IMG/VR virus record: IMGVR_UViG_3300043418_000109
Span: 1-39,782 of that record
DNA: 39,782 nt
Origin: a virus
Strand: one strand, 5' to 3'
Shown here: positions 24,687 through 31,915 of the stretch, one piece after another
Numbering within the stretch: the first letter of the stretch is position 1
How the letters are laid out: the number at the start of each line of letters is the position of its first letter
Program-made: the position numbers and the translations under genes
Notes under the pieces: generated by a model
Databases searched by the model: none
Told to the model about the DNA's origin: nothing
What the model saw: the letters and a program-made list of their open reading frames with translations, nothing else

Positions 24687-24943
24687 TACTTCAACGTCGC
24701 TCGGTTGGTTTTAGGGTCGTACCTGTATGCGTTGGGGTTCTTGTTCCCACTGGCCTTCATGGCACGGTCGATAGCGCGTTGGGCAGCGGTCATGTTGTCC
24801 CGCTTCTTACCCTCTGCTGTTAGCGTCTTGCCATCTTTCTCCAAGTGCCCACGGGCGATCAGAATCTTGATGGCTTCATCACGACTACCAACTTGGTCTG
24901 TTAGGCGGTCAATCAACTGGTGTTTACCTGTATGCGCTGTCAT
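24686..24943 (-). CDS. small unknown protein, 85 aa
   Basis: ATG 24943 overlaps the nuclease stop upstream (ATGA). The first half looks like a helical domain ending in RGHLEKDGKTLTAEGKKRD, compatible with a small helix-turn-helix-like wing. The second half is charged and ends with YRYDPKTNRATLK. Sandwiched between two nuclease genes, it is perhaps a DNA-binding accessory; this is inference only. Confidence 0.7.
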   Translation of the reverse strand: MTAHTGKHQLIDRLTDQVGSRDEAIKILIARGHLEKDGKTLTAEGKKRDNMTAAQRAIDRAMKASGNKNPNAYRYDPKTNRATLK

Positions 24944-25599
24944 TTCTTGTCCTTGTAGAACTCACACGATTTAACTGGGCACCAGCCACGGCACAGGCCA
25001 CTAGGACGACACGGCCATGACTCACGCTCATATGCAGACTCTAGCTTACGCACCCTTGGTAGGAAGCCATTCCAGATGCCCGCCACTTGGTCACGATGAT
25101 AGGTGGCCTTGTCAATTTTCTTATCGCGCAGCCATACGAAGCCAGTCGTTACATAGTTCACCTCAGGGTAAGTTGCGAACGTGTAGCCAACATAGAGTTC
25201 GAGCTGCTCGGTAGGCTTGCGCTTACCTGTTTTCCAGTCAAACACACCAGCCTTGTCGCCGTGGATGATGAGCAAGTCAGCGATGCCGCGTGACCATGCG
25301 TTGCCCCACTCAGCAGGTTGGAAGTTCTTGTCCACTGCCATCTTCTCTTCGCAGAGCTTCTGGCCGGGGAGTGCAGCGAACTTAGCAGCGATACCCTCCC
25401 ACTGTTCCATGCCTTCAGGTAGCGGTGCGCCATCACGGACACGGTACTCCATAGCAGTGTGGACTTTCTCGCCCCACATCGTTGCCTCAGTTGGCGGCTC
25501 CTTGATGTCTCGCAGGACCTTTAGGTGGTAGTATTTTCTTGGGCATGACTCAAAGCTATCTATCTGAGAGTACGTCCATGCAGGCATTACGTGCGCCAT
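24940..25599 (-). CDS. PD-(D/E)XK exonuclease, Cas4/RecB-like
   Basis: 219 aa from ATG 25599 after AAAGGAAAAAC. The N-terminus TYSQIDSFESCPRKYYHLKV holds Cys19. Then come MWGEKVHTAMEY (conserved G..H), the catalytic strand RGIADLLIIHGDKAGVFDWK (D, DxK) and a Q.ELY helix. The C-terminus has three or four cysteines (PCRPSGLCRGWCPVKSC) that, with Cys19, match the iron-sulfur site of Cas4/AddB-type nucleases. Likely a single-strand exonuclease for recombination or host-DNA processing. Its start overlaps the HNH gene by 13 bases. Confidence 0.88.
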   Translation of the reverse strand: MAHVMPAWTYSQIDSFESCPRKYYHLKVLRDIKEPPTEATMWGEKVHTAMEYRVRDGAPLPEGMEQWEGIAAKFAALPGQKLCEEKMAVDKNFQPAEWGNAWSRGIADLLIIHGDKAGVFDWKTGKRKPTEQLELYVGYTFATYPEVNYVTTGFVWLRDKKIDKATYHRDQVAGIWNGFLPRVRKLESAYERESWPCRPSGLCRGWCPVKSCEFYKDKK

Positions 25600-26060
25600 G
25601 TTTTTCCTTTGAGAATCAAACTGACATTTGAGTAGTGAGTGCCAATAAGAGTTCCGATTTCCTTAAGCGTCTTACCGAGACTACGCTCTCTGTGGATAGT
25701 CATTACCTGTTCGGCAGATAGCTTAGACCATTGGCTCCTACGCCCAGCAGCATCTTTTTGGGCTTCGTTCTCCGCACGAGTTCCCCATGCTAGATTGCCA
25801 AGGTGGTTGTTCTTCTTGTCGTGGTCAAGGTGCATAGCCTCATCACTGCTATTTCCCATAAACGCGGTCAGCACAAGCCGATGCACGCGATGTGTCTTTG
25901 CTTGATTGTTTTTACATAACCGTACTTGAAGATAGCCATCTTTATCGGGGGTCAGCTTTTTCGCTCGATTAAACACAGCATGGCGTACTCGACCAAGATT
26001 GGAGATCGAATACAGCTCTTCGTACCCAACAACCGGCTTCCAAATTTCTTGCATGTCCAT
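25587..26060 (-). CDS. HNH homing endonuclease with NUMOD4
   Basis: 157 aa from ATG 26060 (AGAGGA eight bases upstream; an in-frame TTG at 26075 is less likely). Residues 4-25 are NUMOD4 (EIWKPVVGYEELYSISNLGR). The HNH core is HRVHRLVLTAF, HLDHDKKNNHLGNLAWGTRAE. The C-terminus looks like a DNA-binding helix-turn-helix repeat (SAEQVMTIHRERSLGKTLKE, then IGTHYSNVSLIL). Free-standing homing endonucleases of this type cut unmarked alleles nearby and spread with flanking DNA. It lies between the exonuclease and DNA polymerase genes. Confidence 0.9.
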   Translation of the reverse strand: MDMQEIWKPVVGYEELYSISNLGRVRHAVFNRAKKLTPDKDGYLQVRLCKNNQAKTHRVHRLVLTAFMGNSSDEAMHLDHDKKNNHLGNLAWGTRAENEAQKDAAGRRSQWSKLSAEQVMTIHRERSLGKTLKEIGTLIGTHYSNVSLILKGKTWRT

Positions 26061-26092
26061 AGGGGTTCCTCTCAAAGACCAAAGTCTTTAAG

Positions 26093-27958
26093 TTATTTAG
26101 CATCGGCGTAGTTATTACCTACGTCACCTTCGCATGAGACAGGCAGGTTAGAGCACCACTTAGGTGGAACTTTCATCACCTCTAGCATGAAGTTAAGACA
26201 CCACGATGCAACAGTTGTCGGTACTACCGATACTACCTCATCATGGACAGTAAGCGCAACTTTGTAGCGGCGGTCAGCCTCAGGGTTGTCGCACTTACGC
26301 AACTCAATATCAATCTTGGCCATCTGGTCAAACACAACGATACGAGCCAGAGCTTGCACAATGTTCTCAACCATCTTACCGCCATAGATTTTAACAGGGC
26401 CGTAGCGTCCATCGTACTCGAAACCGTCTGCGTTCTTGCGCAGGTTAGGGTAACGAACCATCGTGCCGTTAGGCAGGTGCACGCCCTCAGGGGTACAACG
26501 TAACGCAATACCAACACCGAGCTCACACTCGAACCCTTTGGACATCTGGGCTAGCGCTGCTTGCGCATCCTTCCATATCTGGGCAATCTTGTCGTACTTG
26601 GCACGATACAGCTTAACGGTGTTTTGAGCTTCATCCAATGGCATGTCCACGGAGATACCACCCATACCGATCTTGAGTGTTGCCTTGAACTTATCAGGCC
26701 CCATGCCGTAGCCTAGGCCAAGAATACAGGTCTTACCGACGAAGCCTTCAACCTTGTCGTTGGGGTTCTTCTTACGGTCAATCGTTCGGCCATACACAAT
26801 AGAAGCAAATGATGAATAGATATCCACGTTGTTACGGAAGTCTGTCACCAAGTCTTCTTGCCCAGCCCACCATGCAACGACACGAGCTTCAATCTGAGCC
26901 GAGTCAACCGCAACCAATGAGTGATTGTCAGGCACAGTAATTGACCGACGCAGTGCCCCGCCGCGAGGCAGGTTCTGCAGGTTCATCTTATCGCCACCTG
27001 AAGCCCGACCAGTATGCGCACCCCAGTAGTTGAGCAGAATCGGTAGACTCCCTCGCTCGGCAATACCAATGAACGATTCGGTACGGGTTTCTTCGAGCGT
27101 AGATTTGATGCCGAGACGCGCAGCAACGACGGCCTGCACCCTTGGGTCATGATGGTCGGCGAGAGCCTTGAATTCTTGGTCAGTCTTACCAAAGGCATAT
27201 GCTTCCTTGTTAGTGCGAAGGCTTATCTTCATAGGCGGTTCGACTCCGAGCTTCTGCAATACAACAGCGAACTTCGGGTTAGACATCAGAGCGTCACGAC
27301 CAACAGTAGCGTCGATGCGCTCCATCAGCTTGGCCTTCTTGTCTTGCACGTTGAACAGATGGTCAACCAGCACGTTCTTGTCCAGCTTGAGTACTGGGTC
27401 AGTGAACATGCGAATCATCAAGTCTTGGATGTAGAGTTCCTTGGGAGGGTTCCACTGTTTGAACACATGGTAGAGGCCATAAGTCAGGTCAACGTCATGC
27501 TTGCAGTACTCACCATAGCGAGCTAACTGGTCAGCAGGGAAGTCTTCACGGCGTAGGCCGAGTGCGTTGACAACCTCTGTGCCCTTCTCATCCAGCAGGT
27601 ACTTCTTGGCTAGTGCTGCTAGTGAACCACCAACAGTGAGTCCAGTAACGGGTCGTGCCATCGATAGGGTATCGAGATAGTATTTTGGTTTGATGCCGTA
27701 GCGCCATGCGAGGATGGCTCCGTCGAAGGCCATGTTGTGACAAATGAGGTAGGCGTTAGGAATGTCGAGTCCTTGAAGCGCTTCGGTAATCTGCCGGTCA
27801 GTGCCCGTGACCCAGTGGGTTTCTCCGTCGTCAACCTTGTAGGCGAATCCAATGACTTGGAATTGCTCGTCTCGGATGTAGTGCTCGGTGGTGTATTTTT
27901 TGAGTCCATACGACTGGCTATAAAATGTTTCAAAATCCAAAACTATAGTCTGGGGCAT
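26093..27958 (-). CDS. DNA polymerase, family A (T7-like)
   Basis: 621 aa from ATG 27958; its AAGGA lies in the last codons of the upstream endonuclease gene. The N-terminal 3'-5' exonuclease has DFE (Asp8/Glu10), CHNMAFDG (74-80) and YCKHDVDLTY (151-160). Polymerase motif A is VAVDSAQIEARV (Asp352), motif B GKTCILGLGYG (Lys409, Tyr417), motif C VHDEVV (His572-Asp573-Glu574). The position four residues before Lys409, often Arg in family A, is Gly405. Length suits a compact phage replicase lacking the 5'-nuclease. Replicates the phage genome with the primase-helicase and SSB-like protein. Confidence 0.95.
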   Translation of the reverse strand: MPQTIVLDFETFYSQSYGLKKYTTEHYIRDEQFQVIGFAYKVDDGETHWVTGTDRQITEALQGLDIPNAYLICHNMAFDGAILAWRYGIKPKYYLDTLSMARPVTGLTVGGSLAALAKKYLLDEKGTEVVNALGLRREDFPADQLARYGEYCKHDVDLTYGLYHVFKQWNPPKELYIQDLMIRMFTDPVLKLDKNVLVDHLFNVQDKKAKLMERIDATVGRDALMSNPKFAVVLQKLGVEPPMKISLRTNKEAYAFGKTDQEFKALADHHDPRVQAVVAARLGIKSTLEETRTESFIGIAERGSLPILLNYWGAHTGRASGGDKMNLQNLPRGGALRRSITVPDNHSLVAVDSAQIEARVVAWWAGQEDLVTDFRNNVDIYSSFASIVYGRTIDRKKNPNDKVEGFVGKTCILGLGYGMGPDKFKATLKIGMGGISVDMPLDEAQNTVKLYRAKYDKIAQIWKDAQAALAQMSKGFECELGVGIALRCTPEGVHLPNGTMVRYPNLRKNADGFEYDGRYGPVKIYGGKMVENIVQALARIVVFDQMAKIDIELRKCDNPEADRRYKVALTVHDEVVSVVPTTVASWCLNFMLEVMKVPPKWCSNLPVSCEGDVGNNYADAK

Positions 27959-27961
27959 TTT

Positions 27962-28567
27962 TTATTCCTTCAGTACCCAATGGGCAAATGTTTTTAGTTG
28001 TTGCGGTGTGGCGTCGCGTTTCATACAGTTAGCCAGCATACTTATCACTTGTATGTTCCCCCTTACGTACCCTTTCTTCGGGTCGATCTTGTCAATGCTT
28101 GGCGACCAGTTACTAAACCCTTGAGGGGCCTCTTCAAACTTCAAACCAAATACAGGGCAGTCGCTTGGAGCAATGCTTTTTACATAGGCGGCCAGCTCAG
28201 ACACAGAACTAAAACCGCATGGAATGCCCTCTGCTTTTGCAGTAAAGAAAACTCCAGAGGCGCGCTTGTACCAAATGCTAGAAGAAGGCACATAGCTGTC
28301 CCCGTACTTTGCAATAGCCGCTTTTGCCTTTGGGTTATTTCGACCAGAGAAATCGCGAAGAGAGCCCACCATAACGCGCATGTCGTCTCGCAAGCAACCA
28401 CATGAGCTGGACTTACCGCCTCGGAGGTTAGCCCCCGGGACTAGCTTTTCTGTCCCACACTCACAACGGCATAACCACTTTGGCTGGCCTGCGGCTGAGG
28501 ACTCTGTGCTTTTTTTAAGCACAGTCCATCGAACAAATACTTGCCCTGTCAAATCTATTAGTTTCAT
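27962..28567 (-). CDS. HNH-type homing endonuclease with CxC/CGC zinc motif
   Basis: 201 aa from ATG 28567 after AAGGA. The N-terminus LTGQVFVRWTVLKKS then WLCRCECGTEKLVPG and SSSCGC is a zinc-binding motif common in phage homing endonucleases. The C-terminal part (SIDKIDPKKGYVRGNIQVIS, then MLANCMK) is the conserved nuclease region of the same HNH/Vsr-like group. It ends 3 bases before the polymerase start and supplies that gene's Shine-Dalgarno. A different family from the endonuclease on the other side of the polymerase. Confidence 0.85.
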   Translation of the reverse strand: MKLIDLTGQVFVRWTVLKKSTESSAAGQPKWLCRCECGTEKLVPGANLRGGKSSSCGCLRDDMRVMVGSLRDFSGRNNPKAKAAIAKYGDSYVPSSSIWYKRASGVFFTAKAEGIPCGFSSVSELAAYVKSIAPSDCPVFGLKFEEAPQGFSNWSPSIDKIDPKKGYVRGNIQVISMLANCMKRDATPQQLKTFAHWVLKE

Positions 28568-28585
28568 GACTATTCCTTGTACATG

Positions 28586-28595
28586 CACTATAGTG
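28586..28595. other. 10-base palindrome CACTATAGTG
   Basis: A perfect palindrome in the short gap upstream of the homing endonuclease gene. On the minus strand it reads GTAGTACACTATAGTG, resembling the CACTATA-containing motif near 22350. It could be a regulatory or nuclease-recognition site. The resemblance to the T7 promoter core (CACTATAG) covers only 8 bases and is probably chance. Confidence 0.3.
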
Positions 28596-28602
28596 TACTA
28601 CA

Positions 28603-28740
28603 TCATTTGTTCTTTTCCAGTTGTGCGACGCGCTTCTCCAGTGCTGCTACCTTCTGCTCAAGGATGGTTACCTTCTGCTCCATTATGGTCTGTGTCGTCT
28701 TGCGGTAAGGCACAGTGATACCAATTTCTTTCCTAGTCAT
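28603..28740 (-). CDS. 45-residue coiled-coil protein
   Basis: ATG 28740 overlaps the upstream stop region by 8 bases; stop TGA at 28605-28603. The product has a basic start (MTRKEIGITVPYRKTT) and then a regular heptad repeat with Lys/Glu pairs (MEQKVTILEQKVAALEKRVA, continuing QLEKNK), a leucine-zipper-like coiled coil. The heptad regularity makes chance unlikely. Possibly a dimerisation or anti-host peptide; function unknown. Confidence 0.65.
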   Translation of the reverse strand: MTRKEIGITVPYRKTTQTIMEQKVTILEQKVAALEKRVAQLEKNK

Positions 28741-28939
28741 TTGGCATTGCCTGCTGGATGGTGATGCGAACTCTCAGTGGCTCACCTTTGATCTTGAAGC
28801 TGTCGATGTCATCTTGCGCTTCTCTCTTGTTTGCGTACAGTGAATAGCCCACTGTGCTCCATGCTGCTTTGTGGAAGGCGCTGTCATGGATGCTGATAGC
28901 CCACATGGTGACTGTGGTGCGATAAGGTTGTCTGCTCAT
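28733..28939 (-). CDS. small unknown protein, 68 aa
   Basis: Starts at ATG 28939 with GAGGA upstream. Contains TMWAISIHDSAFHKAAW and YSLYANKREAQDDIDSF, then a basic beta strand (LRVRITIQQ). The middle helix with EAQDDI recalls the C-terminal helices of other tiny proteins in this block. No known family. Confidence 0.65.
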   Translation of the reverse strand: MSRQPYRTTVTMWAISIHDSAFHKAAWSTVGYSLYANKREAQDDIDSFKIKGEPLRVRITIQQAMPND

Positions 28940-28951
28940 AGTGGTGCGTCC

Positions 28952-29170
28952 TCAAACTGTGCGATCTTTTTTACGGTAATAGCTCGGGTTACGTTTGGCA
29001 GCTCCCGAGGCGATCTGTTCACGAGCTTCAGCAAAGAAGTCAAGTCCGTTGCTGGGAATGGCCAATGGTTTGATTGCTTGCTTGGGTCTGAGCTGCTTCT
29101 TTTCTTTTGGTTGCTCACTTAGTTCCTTCCAGTTCGGCCAAGGTGCGCCGGGCGCTAACACCGTCTTCAT
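28952..29170 (-). CDS. small Lys/Pro-rich protein, 72 aa
   Basis: Frame chosen by codon choice (CGT, GCT, GAA) and a plausible C-terminus (GLDFFAEAREQIASGAAKRN, then PSYYRKK). Start ATG 29170 overlaps the upstream gene by 56 bases and lacks a clear Shine-Dalgarno; GTG 29161 is an alternative. A competing frame (28936-29118, GTG start with a good ribosome-binding site) uses rare AGA, CGG and CGA codons. Either could be the real gene. Confidence 0.5.
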   Translation of the reverse strand: MKTVLAPGAPWPNWKELSEQPKEKKQLRPKQAIKPLAIPSNGLDFFAEAREQIASGAAKRNPSYYRKKDRTV

Positions 29171-29630
29171 CGTTGATTGCTCTGGCTCGTTTGTAGATGA
29201 TGTCTTCTTGGACAATGTCGAGAGCTTGTTCGAGTTGTCTAACATTGCACGCGTCGAGCTGCGCATCATGAATCTCCATCGCTAGGTTAATTGCTTTGAG
29301 TTCAGGGCCAGTAGCCACAAACCGCATGTCGTTCTTCACGCCACGCTTAGCTACAGATAGTAGAGCATCTTGACCAGCGCGAATTTCTTCAGCCCAGTCG
29401 TTACCAATACCCATACGTCCGAAGCCCTCCATCATATTGAACGCGCCAATGAGAATGTCAATGTTCTCTTTGTCCGCTTGGCCTAAGCGAAGCTGTTCAA
29501 TGGCTACATGGTTCTTGATGCGGATGTCTACCGCCAACGCCACAGATGAGAATGGTTTAAGGCCACTCGTCACCCACGTCATTACATCAAGGCGTACGCC
29601 CTTCGGTTTATAACGGCTTCGTTTCCGCAT
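29115..29630 (-). CDS. unknown early protein, 171 aa
   Basis: The chosen start is 29630 (MRKRSRYKPKGVRLDVMTWV), avoiding a longer overlap with the upstream membrane-protein gene. The N-terminus is highly basic. The body is helical with several acidic turns and an Ala/Leu-rich C-terminal bundle (MRFVATGPELKAINLAMEIH; LEQALDIVQEDIIY). The RKRS.Y.PKG.R start is recalled from other phage early proteins of unknown role. Possibly DNA- or RNA-associated. Confidence 0.75.
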   Translation of the reverse strand: MRKRSRYKPKGVRLDVMTWVTSGLKPFSSVALAVDIRIKNHVAIEQLRLGQADKENIDILIGAFNMMEGFGRMGIGNDWAEEIRAGQDALLSVAKRGVKNDMRFVATGPELKAINLAMEIHDAQLDACNVRQLEQALDIVQEDIIYKRARAINDEDGVSARRTLAELEGTK

Positions 29631-29784
29631 TGCGTACATCCATAGCTTGGAGTTGCATAAAGATAGCAATGAGCAGGTATACCATTGCGTAGCCAAGGGT
29701 CAGGAACGTCATCGAGAACAGAGCCAAGAAGAACGAGCCGACAGCGCAGAAGCGCAGGATGAGGTAGATTAAACCGTAAGTCAC
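29608..29784 (-). CDS. small two-TM membrane protein, 58 aa
   Basis: GTG 29784 overlaps the previous stop (ATGTGA), with GGA upstream; stop TAA 29610-29608. Two hydrophobic segments: YGLIYLILRFCAVGSFFLAL and FLTLGYAMVYLLIAIFM, then a short polar tail ending DVRNAETKPL. The clean two-helix topology and gapless placement support a real gene although it is short and has a non-ATG start. Overlaps the next gene's start by 23 bases. Could be a small membrane effector (for example superinfection exclusion). Confidence 0.68.
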   Translation of the reverse strand: MTYGLIYLILRFCAVGSFFLALFSMTFLTLGYAMVYLLIAIFMQLQAMDVRNAETKPL

Positions 29785-30077
29785 ATTGAATCCAATCTTG
29801 CTTTGACTAACAACGTAGCGACAGCATCTTGGACACTCTCGCCTTCCTTGAGGACATACATGGTCGGCCCTGACTGACGCACTCCAACTAGGTTTTTGCC
29901 CAATGTGTTTTGGCTATGCAGCACAAGCACTGTTCCGTTCATTGCCCGAAACATTTGCACAGACGTTTGGGACTCGCCCATGCTGTTATGTGGTGCAGCG
30001 TATACTCGGCTTTCTTCGATGCTGATCTCGTCACCAGAGTTCAACCAACGGCGTAGTTTTCTTTTTAGCCAACTCAT
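29781..30077 (-). CDS. small unknown protein, 98 aa
   Basis: ATG 30077 overlaps the upstream stop (ATGA). The N-terminus is basic and amphipathic (SWLKRKLRRWLNSG). A beta-rich middle (NGTVLVLHSQNTLGKNLVGV) leads to a C-terminal helix (SVQDAVATLLVKARLD). The strand-then-helix ending resembles the other tiny proteins around 34-39 kb. Function unknown. Confidence 0.72.
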   Translation of the reverse strand: MSWLKRKLRRWLNSGDEISIEESRVYAAPHNSMGESQTSVQMFRAMNGTVLVLHSQNTLGKNLVGVRQSGPTMYVLKEGESVQDAVATLLVKARLDSM

Positions 30078-30400
30078 GCTGAAGCCTCCGCGTAAACTTC
30101 TTCACCGTCGTTTGCCTTGTCCAGTACCTTCTCAACTTTGGTCGCTTGTGTGTAGGCTTCGATGACATCAGGGTGAACGCGTTGCATCCACTCCATGAAC
30201 TTGTGGTAGTCGTTGAGGCGCGGCTCAATCCAGTTGGCGTGGTTCTTGAGAGTTTGAACTTCAGTGGTCAATGCAGCGACATGCGATTCGATGATTGATT
30301 TGAAACCTTCTAGCTTCTCAGCATGTACGACCCTTGGCGATACTCCGTTGTATGTCTGTAAGTAATCAGTGACCGATGGTTGGAATGGATATGCGTTCAT
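30074..30400 (-). CDS. unknown helical protein, 108 aa
   Basis: Start 30400 is preceded by TTTGGAGCTTAAT; an upstream in-frame start would overlap the previous gene. Predicted mostly helical with one long amphipathic helix (KLEGFKSIIESHVAALTTEV) and a second (TQATKVEKVLDKANDGEE); Tyr- and Trp-containing middle. The N-terminus YPFQPSVTDYLQTYNG is aromatic-rich. No family recognised. Confidence 0.72.
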   Translation of the reverse strand: MNAYPFQPSVTDYLQTYNGVSPRVVHAEKLEGFKSIIESHVAALTTEVQTLKNHANWIEPRLNDYHKFMEWMQRVHPDVIEAYTQATKVEKVLDKANDGEEVYAEASA

Positions 30401-30401
30401 A

Positions 30402-30989
30402 TTAAGCTCCAAAGATTTGTTTGAGTTCGTCGTACAGCTTGCGAGCTTGCACGATGGAGAGTGTGTTCAAGTCCACGGGTGTGACTGTTACTGCTGGTGG
30501 CTCAGTGACACGACGTTTGATAAGCACCACCTTCTTCTTGGTAGGCTCGAGCTTCGTCTCGGCTTCTGCTGCACGGTTGGCTTTGTGGCCTTCAGCAATA
30601 CGTCGAGCCATCTCTTCTTTACCGAGCTTGGCGCGGGCTGCTTGCATCTTGGCGACTATATCTGCCCTAGCTGCTCGTGGGTACTCATCCATCGCGGCTG
30701 AATACATGAACTTACCAGTCGAACTGCACTTGGCTTTGTGCAACACTTTGCGGTTGGCCATTGTGTAGAGCTGAGACACAACAGACGATTCTGTGATGCG
30801 CCCACGGAAGCCAGCAACTACATTGGATGAGTAGCTAGCAGGATGCTCTTTCACCCAGTTGAAGATGAGTTCATTGTTGGTAAGTACCGCTGGTTCCATC
30901 GGCTGGTCAGGGTCATCGAACGTGAGGTTAGTAAGTGATTGCATTTTTGGTAATACTTTCGTGAAGAGTTCAGTACGTAAGTCAGACAT
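30402..30989 (-). CDS. possible winged-helix protein, 195 aa
   Basis: Start ATG 30989, directly after the upstream stop. Residues about 38-100 look like a small winged helix: ELIFNWVKEHPASYSSN, then ITESSVVSQLYTMANRKVLH and a wing FMYSAAMDEYP. Similar layouts occur in phage DNA-binding proteins. The C-terminal half is Ala/Lys/Arg-rich (AARAKLGKEEMARRIAEGHK) with a Pro/Val linker and a final helix. Possibly a transcriptional or replication accessory; the DNA-binding inference is tentative. Confidence 0.7.
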   Translation of the reverse strand: MSDLRTELFTKVLPKMQSLTNLTFDDPDQPMEPAVLTNNELIFNWVKEHPASYSSNVVAGFRGRITESSVVSQLYTMANRKVLHKAKCSSTGKFMYSAAMDEYPRAARADIVAKMQAARAKLGKEEMARRIAEGHKANRAAEAETKLEPTKKKVVLIKRRVTEPPAVTVTPVDLNTLSIVQARKLYDELKQIFGA

Positions 30990-30991
30990 AG

Positions 30992-31339
30992 TTACTTGTC
31001 CAGTTGTTGCTCAACGATGGTCGCGATGAATTGGTCTTTCAACTCGTCCATGTCTTTGCAGATTTTTGAATACTTGCCACTGCGGAGGATGAAGCCGTTG
31101 TCGACTTCCTCTACTGTGAACGACGTGGTGCTATGCATAGACTGCCTAGGCTCTAGCGGAGCCTGTGGCCATACTTGATTGACTGCTGCCATACCTAGTC
31201 CTTGTGAGGTGTTCCCGAAGCCTTGGCTGGAAGGCCATATAGACTGAGTTGCTGCGTTTGCTGCTGAGTTCATAAGTGGATGCCTTTGTACATGTGCGTT
31301 GTATTCCGCTTCGCGCATACGTTCCGTAAGATACGCCAT
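30992..31339 (-). CDS. unknown protein, 115 aa
   Basis: Start 31339 (MAYLTERMREAEYN) was chosen because a longer version would run 92 bases into DUF3310. It has an N-terminal helix, a Gln/Gly/Ser/Pro-rich middle (WPSSQGFGNTSQGLGMAAVN), then a compact beta-alpha end (FTVEEVDNGFILRSGKYSKI; DELKDQFIATIVEQQ). The C-terminal strand-helix unit resembles the tiny proteins of this block fused to a disordered leader. Confidence 0.62.
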   Translation of the reverse strand: MAYLTERMREAEYNAHVQRHPLMNSAANAATQSIWPSSQGFGNTSQGLGMAAVNQVWPQAPLEPRQSMHSTTSFTVEEVDNGFILRSGKYSKICKDMDELKDQFIATIVEQQLDK

Positions 31340-31352
31340 CGCGTCCGCATGA

Positions 31353-31733
31353 TCATCGTGCGGCTTCTTCAGCTCGTCGTTTGAGGACTTCGATGAGTTT
31401 TTCCAAGTAGTGAATACCTTTGCCAATTTCTTGAATTGATTCATCTTTACTCCCCATTCGCATTACGTACTTCAAAGCGCCAGAGCGGTATGCACCGACT
31501 TGTTGTTCTAGCGGCCATGTATCCACCACATCCCATGGTTGTACTTCCATGTTCTTGTAGTGGTCGCCGCCGACTTGTCGCAGACTTGGTTGCATGATAG
31601 GTGTCGCCTCCTCAGTTAATGTTGGTATGTAGCCTGTAGCCAATCGAATGTTTCGTACAACAGGGCACACATCAGGCTCGTTGTATTTGCATCCGCTGGC
31701 GTCGCAGTTGTTCATATGTTGGTAGTAGTCCAT
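31353..31733 (-). CDS. DUF3310 protein
   Basis: 126 aa from ATG 31733, overlapping the upstream stop (TAATG). The N-terminal 45 residues include four cysteines (CDASGCKYNEPDVCP), possibly metal-binding. The DUF3310 signature is GGDHYKNMEVQPWDVVDTWP, continuing AYRSGALKYVMRMGSKD and IGKGIHYLEKLIEVL. DUF3310 is common in phages, often as a nucleotide-metabolism-associated helical domain (sometimes labelled nucleotide kinase). Exact reaction unknown. Confidence 0.88.
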   Translation of the reverse strand: MDYYQHMNNCDASGCKYNEPDVCPVVRNIRLATGYIPTLTEEATPIMQPSLRQVGGDHYKNMEVQPWDVVDTWPLEQQVGAYRSGALKYVMRMGSKDESIQEIGKGIHYLEKLIEVLKRRAEEAAR

Positions 31734-31915
31734 TACTCGTATACCTTGTTGTATGGGTCAAGCCCTTGGTGAATCATCAGTTGTACGAGGCGTGACTCGA
31801 TACGTGCCATCCTCGCAGCGAGCTCGCTGTTGGTCGGTTGTAAGGCGCTCGGTGTATTTGGCAAAGAGCCATGTATTTCCAAGGGCACGGACGCTTCGGA
31901 GCCAGTCTTGTTCAT
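31733..31915 (-). CDS. small helical protein overlapping 31758, about 60 aa
   Basis: The stop TAA at 31735-31733 overlaps the DUF3310 start, as expected for coupled genes. The C-terminus NSELAARMARIESRLVQLMI with HQGLDPYN looks like a real amphipathic helix. Start is uncertain: ATG 31915 gives 60 residues, and later GTG or TTG codons are possible. It overlaps the neighbouring ORF by most of its length, so at least one of the pair may be partly wrong. Confidence 0.45.
   Translation of the reverse strand: MNKTGSEASVPLEIHGSLPNTPSALQPTNSELAARMARIESRLVQLMIHQGLDPYNKVYE

Noticed and set aside
28583-28600. T7-type promoter (CACTATAG core)
   Set aside because: Only 8 of the 20-odd conserved bases match, the site is a palindrome, and no phage RNA polymerase gene is in the window.
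28936-29118. GTG-start 60-codon ORF with a good Shine-Dalgarno
   Set aside because: Start and stop spacing are attractive, but rare AGA/CGG/CGA codons and Ser-rich content favour the alternative frame 28952-29170. Kept as an alternative in that entry.
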